From: Candidatus Villigracilaceae bacterium
Lineage (GTDB): Bacteria; Chloroflexota; Anaerolineae; Anaerolineales; Villigracilaceae
Direction of reading: 5' to 3'
Assembly (NCBI GenBank): GCA_026645935.1
Contig: JAPKMP010000003.1
Span: 62,001 to 126,000 of the forward strand
Length of the DNA: 64,000 bases
This document shows, in pieces, positions 17,140 to 24,397 of the stretch (within the stretch, counting starts at the first letter, position 1; every line of letters begins with the position of its first letter). The translations under genes and the position numbers were made by a program. The notes beneath the pieces were generated by a model. It saw only the letters and a list, made by a program, of their open reading frames with translations. It had not been told where the DNA came from and made no database searches.

Positions 17140-18222
17140 ATGCAAACCAGCAAGAAACTTTTTATCCTGTTATTTCTGATGGCGTTGTCCGTCAGCGCGT
17201 GTGGCGGCGCGGCGACAGAACCCGTCGGCGAAGAACAAGCCACCGAAGCAGCACCCAGCACCGAGGTCAGCAGTGAGGCGGAAGTATCCGGCGACCTGGT
17301 CATTTATTCGGGTCGTTCCGAGCCGCTCATCCAGCCGGTGCTCGATGCGTTCAAGGCGAAGTATCCGAATGTGAATATCCTGCTCAAGGCGGGCAGCAAC
17401 AGTGAGTTGGCGAATGCGCTCATCGAAGAGAAAGCCAACCCGCAAGCGGATGTGTTCATCACCACCGAGCTGCTCACTGTGCAATCGCTGACTTCGGAAG
17501 GGGTCTTCCAGTCTTATGCCCCGGCGGGTGTGGAGAATATCCCCGCTGAATTTGTGGGCGAAGGCAATGCGTGGACCGGGCTGACCAAACGCGCGCGCGT
17601 CATCATCTATAACAAAGACCTTGTGGCTGAGGACGAAGCGCCCGCCTCGATCTTCGATTTGACTGACTCCAAATGGCAGGGTCAGATCGCCGCTGCGGGC
17701 TCGACCAACGGCGGGATGCAGGCGCAGGTCGCCGCGATGCAGCAATTGCTCGGCGACGAAGCGACCGAAGAATGGCTGAATGGTTTGATCGCGAACGATG
17801 TGACCTTCTTCGGCGGTCACACCGATGTGCGCAAGGCGGTCGGCGCGGGCGAGTTCAAGATCGGGTTGGTCAATCACTATTACTATCACCTGCAACTTGC
17901 CGAAGGCAGCAACGTGGGTGTGATCTATCCTGATCAGGGTGAGGGACAGGTTGGTTTGTTCACCAATGCCACGGCTGCGGCAGTGGTGAACGGTTCAAAG
18001 AACCCCGCAGCAGCGCAAGCCTTTTTGGACTTCCTCATTTCGGAAGAAGGACAGAAGTTGTTCGCCGAGCAGAATTATGAATATCCCCTGCTCGCGGGTG
18101 TGCCGATCAAGGAAGGTGTTCAGCCTCTCGATAATTTCCGCCTCGCCGATGTGGATGTGGTGAAAGCCGCCGCGAATTTCGATGTGATGTTCGATCTGAT
18201 CGAACGCGTGGGATTGCCGTAA
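17140..18222 (+). CDS. Ferric-iron-binding lipoprotein of ABC transporter
   Basis: A 360 aa class II solute-binding protein (FutA/FbpA type). The signal is LFLMALSVSACGGAA, with a lipobox Cys and an acidic linker. The mature start DLVIYSGRSEPLIQPVLDAFKAKYP and the motif ADVFITTELLTVQSL are typical. The later segment GLVNHYYYHLQLAEG carries the tandem tyrosines that coordinate iron in the family. An AAGGAG site precedes the start. It is followed by the matching permease and ATPase genes. Confidence 0.88.
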   Translation: MQTSKKLFILLFLMALSVSACGGAATEPVGEEQATEAAPSTEVSSEAEVSGDLVIYSGRSEPLIQPVLDAFKAKYPNVNILLKAGSNSELANALIEEKANPQADVFITTELLTVQSLTSEGVFQSYAPAGVENIPAEFVGEGNAWTGLTKRARVIIYNKDLVAEDEAPASIFDLTDSKWQGQIAAAGSTNGGMQAQVAAMQQLLGDEATEEWLNGLIANDVTFFGGHTDVRKAVGAGEFKIGLVNHYYYHLQLAEGSNVGVIYPDQGEGQVGLFTNATAAAVVNGSKNPAAAQAFLDFLISEEGQKLFAEQNYEYPLLAGVPIKEGVQPLDNFRLADVDVVKAAANFDVMFDLIERVGLP

Positions 18223-18244
18223 AAATAATCAACCACAAATGGAA

Positions 18245-18291
18245 CGAAGGGTCACAAAGGTTTTTCCTTAGTGCTCCTTTGTGACCCTTCG
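18245..18291. repeat. Long perfect hairpin between binding protein and permease genes
   Basis: Two perfect 16-bp arms (CGAAGGGTCACAAAGG and its complement) flank a 15-nt loop. The arm sequence GTGACCCTTCGTGG recurs at 23162-23175, so it is probably a dispersed repeat. In this position it may also stabilise the upstream binding-protein message. Confidence 0.7.
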
Positions 18292-18330
18292 TGGTGAGTA
18301 AATCCTGTTAAAATGGTGCGCTAACGCCCA

Positions 18331-19965
18331 ATGGAAATAACCCGCACGAACATCACCTATCAAAAAATACGCTCGAAGATCAGCCCGCGGCTTGCACTTG
18401 CTGCGGGCTTGGTGGCTTTATTTGTAGCAGTGCCGCTCATTTATATTTTCGTCCGCGCCATCACTGCCGAACCCGAGGCGTGGACTCGTTTATTTCAGGA
18501 ACGGATTTGGAAATTATTCGCCAACACACTGGGACTTGTGCTTGCCGTGACGGCAGGAGCCATGCTCACCGGCGTGACGATGGCATTTCTCACCGAGCGC
18601 ACCGACCTGCCTGGGGCAAAAATCTTCCGCTGGATGTTAGCCATGCCTCTCGCCATTCCCGCCTACATTGGTGGTATTGTGCATTTGGCGTTGCTGCGTC
18701 CGCGCGGCGGGGTGATCCCAAAATTATTGGAAGATATTTTCGGTCAGCCCGTGTTCACGCCCAGCCCGTTGGGATTTGGCGGCGCGGCGTTCATCCTGAC
18801 CTTGTTCATGTTCCCATATGTTTACCTCTTAAGCGGGGCTGCCTTCCGCACATTGCATGCCTCGCTTGAAGAAGCCTCTCGTGTTTTTGGTCGCACTCCC
18901 TTGCAGACTTTATTTCAAGTGACTTTGCCTGCGTTGCGTCCCGGCTTGACTGCGGGTGCGTTGTTGGTGGCGTTGGATATTCTGGCAGAATACGGTACGG
19001 TGGCGTTACTACGCTACGAAACTTTTTCATCTGCAATTTTCGTACAACTCTCCGGTCGTTATGACCGTTCGGCGGCTTCGGTTCTGAGTGGCATTCTCGT
19101 CGTTTTAGCAATTGGCATTTTATGGAGTGAACTGCGCCTGCAAGGTCGCGCGCGCTTCACCCAAATGGAAAGCAACTGGCGCCCCGCTCCGCTGATGATG
19201 TTGGGCAAGTGGCGCATTCCGGCATTTTTGCTTGTGCTGGGAGTCGTCTCTGCCAGTTTGCTACTACCTGTTGGAGTCTTGCTCGTCTGGAGCATTCAAG
19301 CCTCCCTCGACCCTGATACGATGCGGACTTTGTTCAGCACCGGCTCACAGGGGTTTGGAAATTACATTTGGAACAGTTTATGGAGTTCCTCAATGGCGGC
19401 GTTCATTGCGGTTGTGCTTTCTTTGCCTGTGGGATTATTGTCCGTCCGTTACCCGAATCAAGTTACAAAATTCATCTCGCGGCTTTGTCAGGTCGGTTAT
19501 GCCATTCCCGGCGTGGTCATTGCATTGAGTTTGGTATTGCTGGTCAATCGGTTTCTTCCGTTTTTGTATGCCACGCCATTTGTCGTTGTCATCGCCTTTG
19601 TCCTGCGTCACATGCCGCAGGCGGTGCGCGCCAGCGAGTCGGCGTTGAATCAGCTTTCACCCTCGCTCGAAGAAGCCTCACGCGTGATGGGGCGCACATC
19701 ATTCCAGACTCTTTTTCAAGTGACTCTTCCGTTGATTCTGCCGGGCTTGCTGGCGGGCGGATCGTTGGTGTTCCTAACCTCGCTCAAAGAATTACCGGCC
19801 ACACTTCTGCTGCGTCCGGCTGGCTTCGATACGCTCGCCGTGCGCGTGTGGGTGTGGGCAGGCGAAGGCTTTTACTTCCAAGCTGCGCCCGCCGCGTTAT
19901 TGCTCGTGCTTGTTTCTGCATTGCCGTTATCCTTCCTTCTTCGCAGGGAGCAGATATTCAAATGA
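18331..19965 (+). CDS. Ferric-iron ABC transporter permease (fused two-domain)
   Basis: A 544 aa FbpB/SfuB-type permease in which two transport domains of about six helices each are joined. Both halves carry an EAA loop: LEEASRVFGRTPLQTLFQVTLPALRPG around residue 190 and LEEASRVMGRTSFQTLFQVTLPLILPG around 445. Their near identity shows the internal duplication. It ends in an ATGA overlap with the ATPase gene. No convincing ribosome binding site precedes the ATG at 18331. Confidence 0.9.
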   Translation: MEITRTNITYQKIRSKISPRLALAAGLVALFVAVPLIYIFVRAITAEPEAWTRLFQERIWKLFANTLGLVLAVTAGAMLTGVTMAFLTERTDLPGAKIFRWMLAMPLAIPAYIGGIVHLALLRPRGGVIPKLLEDIFGQPVFTPSPLGFGGAAFILTLFMFPYVYLLSGAAFRTLHASLEEASRVFGRTPLQTLFQVTLPALRPGLTAGALLVALDILAEYGTVALLRYETFSSAIFVQLSGRYDRSAASVLSGILVVLAIGILWSELRLQGRARFTQMESNWRPAPLMMLGKWRIPAFLLVLGVVSASLLLPVGVLLVWSIQASLDPDTMRTLFSTGSQGFGNYIWNSLWSSSMAAFIAVVLSLPVGLLSVRYPNQVTKFISRLCQVGYAIPGVVIALSLVLLVNRFLPFLYATPFVVVIAFVLRHMPQAVRASESALNQLSPSLEEASRVMGRTSFQTLFQVTLPLILPGLLAGGSLVFLTSLKELPATLLLRPAGFDTLAVRVWVWAGEGFYFQAAPAALLLVLVSALPLSFLLRREQIFK

Positions 19966-21002
19966 CCACGCTCGAAGTGCGGAATCTCGCCAAACGATTC
20001 AATGGCTCACCGAATGCGGCTGTGAACGATATTTCCTTTGAGTTAAGCGACAACGAGATCCTCGCGCTGGTCGGACCGAGCGGCTGTGGGAAGACAACCA
20101 CGCTTCGACTCATCGCCGGGCTTGAGCGGCCGGATGCAGGCTCGATCAGGCTGAATCGGATTCTGGTCGCGTCTGAAGCGGTTTTCGTTCCTCCCGAACA
20201 ACGCGGCGTTGGAATGATCTTCCAGGATCACGCACTCTTCCCGCATCTAACCGTTTTCGATAACGTGGCATTTGGTTTGAGCGGCAAGACAACAGCGGAG
20301 GTTCGCACGCGGGTGGGCGAGATGCTGCACATGGTAGGTCTGCTTTCCCACTCGAAACGATATCCGCATGAACTCTCCGGCGGTGAACGGCAGCGTGTGG
20401 CGTTGGCGCGCGCGCTTACACCGCGACCAGTGCTGGTTCTTATGGACGAACCCTTCAGCAGTCTCGACGCCGACTTGCGCGCCGGTGTGCGCGAACATGT
20501 GCGCGGCATTCTCAAGTCGATGCAGGCAACGGTCGTCTTCGTAACGCACGACCAGGAAGAAGCGCTTTACATGGGTGATAGACTCGCCGTGCTGAAAAAA
20601 GGGGAATTGGAACAGATCGGCACACCGGAAGAAATTTTCCACGAATCGAACACACGCTTCGTCGCGGAGTTCATGGGCCACAGCGATTTCCTCAAAGGGA
20701 AAGTGACCCGCGACGGTATTCAAACCGCCATTGGGCTTGTCAGGCAGATCGTTGACCTGCCTCTCTCCACCGCCGTTGAGATCGCCATCCGCGCCGATGA
20801 TATCGACTTTCACGTGGATGGTTCCGGCAACGCCCTCATCATCGACCGTTTCTTTCGCGGCGCGTTCAATCTCTATCGTCTGCGCCTCGATACCGGGCAG
20901 GTCATCCACGCCATCAATCCGCACACGAACATTCTGCCCGTCGGCACACGTGTGCAGGCATTCGTCAGCGCGGAGCATTCTCTAACTGTCTTTACTCAGT
21001 AG
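19962..21002 (+). CDS. Ferric-iron ABC transporter ATPase
   Basis: The protein starts MTTLEVRNLAKRFNGSPN at the ATGA overlap with the permease stop. The ORF track's longer start at 19368 is out-of-frame permease sequence. Walker A is GPSGCGKTTTLRL, the signature is LSGGERQRVALARAL, Walker B is VLMDEPFSSLD and the H-loop is VFVTHDQEEAL. The C-terminal region from about residue 240 is a TOBE-like regulatory domain, as in FbpC. The length is 346 aa. It powers the iron importer encoded by the two preceding genes. Confidence 0.92.
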   Translation: MTTLEVRNLAKRFNGSPNAAVNDISFELSDNEILALVGPSGCGKTTTLRLIAGLERPDAGSIRLNRILVASEAVFVPPEQRGVGMIFQDHALFPHLTVFDNVAFGLSGKTTAEVRTRVGEMLHMVGLLSHSKRYPHELSGGERQRVALARALTPRPVLVLMDEPFSSLDADLRAGVREHVRGILKSMQATVVFVTHDQEEALYMGDRLAVLKKGELEQIGTPEEIFHESNTRFVAEFMGHSDFLKGKVTRDGIQTAIGLVRQIVDLPLSTAVEIAIRADDIDFHVDGSGNALIIDRFFRGAFNLYRLRLDTGQVIHAINPHTNILPVGTRVQAFVSAEHSLTVFTQ

Positions 21003-21179
21003 AGCGTCGCATTCTCCCGCATCTCCTCACAAAACTCTAGTAAAATTCTACGCAAATCTATATAGTATTAAAGAAACTTACGCCTACAATTGTCCCTGAG
21101 GTGAGGGCGAGTAACAACCGCCCTTGCTTTGTTTAACCAACTGCAAGACCATTCGACGATCCTGACTGAAAGACCAACC

Positions 21180-22484
21180 ATGTTCATCAAACGTCTTCAA
21201 CTCGCCCTCATCCACACCGCGGTCGCCATGACTCTCGTGCCGATCAACAGCACGCTCAACCGCGTCATGATCTTCGACCTCGGCATCTCGAAAACGTTGT
21301 TTACCGTTCTTGCCATCTTTCCATATTTGCTCGCGCCGATCCAGGTTGCCATCGGTTCTTTCTCAGACCGCCACCCCATTGCAGGTTTCCGTCGCAGCCC
21401 ATACATCCTTGCCGGGCTCGTGCTTTGCGTGATTGGCGTTGCTGTTTCCCCGCAGATCGCAATCCTTATCACCGAGAACTTCACGCTCGGCATCGCTGTG
21501 GGGATCCTTGCTTTTGGGGCTTGGGGCATGGGTTACAATCTTTCCGCGGTCTGTTACCTTTCACTTGCCTCGGAACTTTCCGGTGAAAAAGAACGCGGCA
21601 AAACGATAGCGACCATGTTCACGGTCATGGTTATCGGCTTGATCGCGACGGGCATCGGTCTCAGCAGGATGGTTCCAACCTTCGACTTGATCGCCCTCGA
21701 ACAGGCATTCCTCGCCATCGCCGCCTCCGCCCTGACCTTGGGTTTGATCGGCCTCTTCAAACTTGAGCCGCCCTTTGGCTTTTCCTCCCAACCCGCCCCC
21801 GCCGACAATTACACCGTCAAACAAATGGCCGCCGCCATCACTGAAAACCGGGTCGCAAAGATCTTCTTTGTTTATTTATTATTGCTGCTTGCCGCCATCC
21901 TCGGGCAGGACGTTCTGCTCGAGCCCTTTGCCGCCCAGGCTTTCGGCATGACCCTCGAACAAACCTCGCGCATCGTCTCCATCACCAACGGTTTTACGCT
22001 CATTGCCTTTCTCGTTGCAGGCTTTCTCGACGGGCGCGTGAAAAAGAAATACACGGCGCAATCCGGCAATCTCGCGGCTTTGACCGGTTTCATCATCATC
22101 GTCATCAGCGGAATGACCGCCAGCGCGAGCGCCTTCTACATTGGCATCACCCTGCTTGGATTCGGCACAGGTATTTCCACCATAGCAAATCTTTCCCTGA
22201 TGTTCGATCTGACCGTCCCCGAAAAGGTCGGCTTGTACATCGGCGCATGGGGTTTCTCGAACGGACTTTCGCGCCTGGTCGGCTTGCTCATGGCGGGCGT
22301 GGTCGCAGACCTTGCCACACAAATCAGCGGAAATTCATTGAACGGATATCTGGTCGTATTCAGCCTTGAAGCGATGATGTTATTGATTGCGGCCGTCCTT
22401 TTGTATCGAATCGACGTCGACGTCTTCCAAAAGAAGGCGCACGAACCCGCTTTTACGGAAAAAGTTGCGTTGGCGGCTGAGTGA
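21180..22484 (+). CDS. PucC/BCD-family MFS transporter
   Basis: A polytopic protein of about 12 membrane helices. NSTLNRVMIFDLGISKTL and QVAIGSFSDRHPIAGFRRSPYI match the PucC/LhaA branch of the major facilitator superfamily, known from phototrophs, where it works in bacteriochlorophyll or light-harvesting assembly. I choose the ATG at 21180 over the TTG at 21129, giving 434 aa. No chlorophyll genes are in the window, so the role here is unknown. The next gene, a MerR-like regulator, starts 6 bp later and is probably co-transcribed. Confidence 0.75.
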   Translation: MFIKRLQLALIHTAVAMTLVPINSTLNRVMIFDLGISKTLFTVLAIFPYLLAPIQVAIGSFSDRHPIAGFRRSPYILAGLVLCVIGVAVSPQIAILITENFTLGIAVGILAFGAWGMGYNLSAVCYLSLASELSGEKERGKTIATMFTVMVIGLIATGIGLSRMVPTFDLIALEQAFLAIAASALTLGLIGLFKLEPPFGFSSQPAPADNYTVKQMAAAITENRVAKIFFVYLLLLLAAILGQDVLLEPFAAQAFGMTLEQTSRIVSITNGFTLIAFLVAGFLDGRVKKKYTAQSGNLAALTGFIIIVISGMTASASAFYIGITLLGFGTGISTIANLSLMFDLTVPEKVGLYIGAWGFSNGLSRLVGLLMAGVVADLATQISGNSLNGYLVVFSLEAMMLLIAAVLLYRIDVDVFQKKAHEPAFTEKVALAAE

Positions 22485-22490
22485 CATGCC

Positions 22491-23120
22491 ATGACCCAGA
22501 ATGAATGGCTTTCTCTCGCAGGAGCGGCGGATCTGCTCGGAGTTCATCCGAGCACGGTGCGGCAGTGGTCGGATAAGGGCATCCTACCCGTCCACAAGAC
22601 GCAGGGAGGTCACCGCCGTTATAAGCGCGGAGAAATTCTCCTCTGGGCCGAATCAACTCAAAGGTCCAAAGAGGAGGCGATTGAACCCGAGGGGATGATG
22701 CAGGAGATCGTGAGGAATGTCCGCATGCAGATCTCGGAGGGGCGTCTGCAGGAGGAAACCTGGTATCAAAAACTGGATGAGGATGCGCGCACACAATATC
22801 GCGCGAGCGCTCGTTCGCTCTTTCAAGGCTTGATGACCTATGTCGCAACGAACGGAAAGGAAGCTTCGCACGAAGCCCATGCCATTGGCTACGAGTACGC
22901 CTCGCGGGCGCGACGTTACAGCCTGAGCTACGTGGATGCGGCGAAGGCGTTCCTATTCTTCCGGGATACGCTGGTCGAGTCGGTCATTAAGGTGTTCACT
23001 GAGGCAAATGTCCCGGCACGGCGCGCGACCGAAATGTACACCCGCATGCATGCCTTCACGGATGACATCCTCATCAGTTTGTTGGAAACATATCGCAAGC
23101 TGGAAAATGCAAACCATTAA
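22491..23120 (+). CDS. MerR-like HTH protein with RsbR-like C-terminal domain
   Basis: A 209 aa protein. Residues 1-55 form a MerR/excisionase-type winged helix (WLSLAGAADLLGVHPSTVRQWSDKG, then GGHRRYKRGEILLW). After a short linker, the C-terminal region of about 130 residues is all-helical (QYRASARSLFQGLMTYV, SLSYVDAAKAFLFFRDTLVESV). It resembles the sensor domain of RsbR-type proteins; this is a similarity by pattern only. The signal sensed is unknown. It may regulate or respond to the PucC-like transporter encoded just upstream. Confidence 0.65.
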   Translation: MTQNEWLSLAGAADLLGVHPSTVRQWSDKGILPVHKTQGGHRRYKRGEILLWAESTQRSKEEAIEPEGMMQEIVRNVRMQISEGRLQEETWYQKLDEDARTQYRASARSLFQGLMTYVATNGKEASHEAHAIGYEYASRARRYSLSYVDAAKAFLFFRDTLVESVIKVFTEANVPARRATEMYTRMHAFTDDILISLLETYRKLENANH

Positions 23121-23207
23121 TGCTTGTCATCCCGATAGTGAAGGATCTCTACGACAATAATAGTGACCCTTCGTGGCGCCTTACGCCACTCAGATTGACG
23201 CACTTAA

Positions 23208-23248
23208 AATCAAAAAGAGCCGCAGAATGACTCCGGCTCTTTTTGATT
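23208..23248. terminator. Bidirectional terminator between convergent genes
   Basis: A perfect 14-bp stem (AATCAAAAAGAGCC with its complement) and a 13-nt loop sit between the convergent regulator (ends 23120) and membrane-protein gene (ends 23253). A-rich and T-rich flanks allow termination in both directions. The preceding 23126-23200 contains pieces of dispersed repeats such as GTGACCCTTCGTGG. Confidence 0.85.
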
Positions 23249-23252
23249 CAAC

Positions 23253-24074
23253 TTAATCCGCCGATGCTGGTGCGGGGACCGACTCGATCATTTCATGCGG
23301 CTGGGGCTTTGCGGCAAGCTGGAAGCCCGCGTACATCAGGATGGCAGAGAACAACTCCCCGACATACAGGTATTCTCCATACCCGAGGCGGGTGAGCGTG
23401 CTGGCGAACCCGATCAGCAACGCTCCGGCTGCGATCAGGACATTTGCGATCACGCGATTCGGCATTACACGCTTCCGCCAGAACAGGAACGCCGAGTAGA
23501 TCGCGCCGCCCACAAGCGTGATCAGGCCATAGATGTTGAAGAACGGGGTTGTAAGACGCACCGGTGTGCCGAGCGGGAGCAGTCCGCGCACGGCGGTCAC
23601 TTCTTCACCGCGATACGTGGTGGTGATGGTCAACGCACCTGCGGGCGCGGACTCGCCTTCTTCGAGGACTTTCGTCCCATACTGTTCGCTGACGATCTTA
23701 TCGATGGTAAAGACAGCTTCATCGAGCTTCGGCATGGCTTGCAGCATGAGATAGCCCGCGAACAGGCTGCCAACGATGAGGATTCCCGTCACAACATTAA
23801 CCCACTTTCTGCGCACCAGAAGATATAACGTGCCGTGCCCCAGCCACGCGGCATTCAATGCCGCGCCGAACAAGTACCAGGCAAAGAATATCCATTTATT
23901 CCACGCCAGGGCAAGGTAGGCTTCGGCAAAACTTCCCGCGCCGAACATTGCCAGACCGATGCCCCAGAACAGGAAGTGCGCCTGACGACGCACAATATAT
24001 CTTCGCAGGACGCTGACCGTAAAGACCAGCATGATAAGGGTCGACAAGAAAGGAAGAACATGATTGACCGACAT
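23253..24074 (-). CDS. Polytopic membrane protein of unknown function
   Basis: A 273 aa protein with about seven predicted membrane helices (for example FLSTLIMLVFTVSVL and FFAWYLFGAALNAAW). A soluble loop of about 50 residues lies between helices 4 and 5 (roughly 125-175; KIVSEQYGTKVLEEG). I choose the ATG at 24074, which has AGGAG six bases upstream. No catalytic or cofactor motif is recognised. A 49-codon membrane peptide gene lies 13 bp upstream on the same strand and is likely co-transcribed. Confidence 0.7.
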   Translation of the reverse strand: MSVNHVLPFLSTLIMLVFTVSVLRRYIVRRQAHFLFWGIGLAMFGAGSFAEAYLALAWNKWIFFAWYLFGAALNAAWLGHGTLYLLVRRKWVNVVTGILIVGSLFAGYLMLQAMPKLDEAVFTIDKIVSEQYGTKVLEEGESAPAGALTITTTYRGEEVTAVRGLLPLGTPVRLTTPFFNIYGLITLVGGAIYSAFLFWRKRVMPNRVIANVLIAAGALLIGFASTLTRLGYGEYLYVGELFSAILMYAGFQLAAKPQPHEMIESVPAPASAD

Positions 24075-24087
24075 GAGTTTCTCCTGT

Positions 24088-24237
24088 TTAGAATTTGATG
24101 AAGCCAAGCAGTACGCCCGCCGCGAAGATGATCAGCCCAAGCATGACAAGCCCCATGAAGACCAGCGACGCAGGAACGACCTTCTCGAAGAAAAAAGAAT
24201 CCTTTGGCATGTGCGACTTCCCGTTTTTCTCGGTCAT
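24088..24237 (-). CDS. Small single-span membrane protein (49 aa)
   Basis: This gene is too short for the ORF track. It reads from an ATG at 24237 preceded by GAGGTG to a TAA at 24088-24090. The N-terminal 18 residues are polar and charged (MTEKNGKSHMPKDSFFFEK). The rest is a single hydrophobic helix (SLVFMGLVMLGLIIFAAG) ending in FIKF. It resembles small accessory subunits of membrane complexes but has no recognised family. It probably works with the seven-helix protein encoded downstream. Confidence 0.7.
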   Translation of the reverse strand: MTEKNGKSHMPKDSFFFEKVVPASLVFMGLVMLGLIIFAAGVLLGFIKF

Positions 24238-24397
24238 GGCTCACCTCGATACAGTTGATATTTTCCCTCTTTCGAACGAAATCGCAACTGAGATTGTAGA
24301 AGTTTGGATTAAATATGTATAAAGATGGTCTGTTTTGTGCATGATGCAAGTCACAAGTTTCATGAATATTCATCATGCGGTTCCCCCAATGTGAAAA

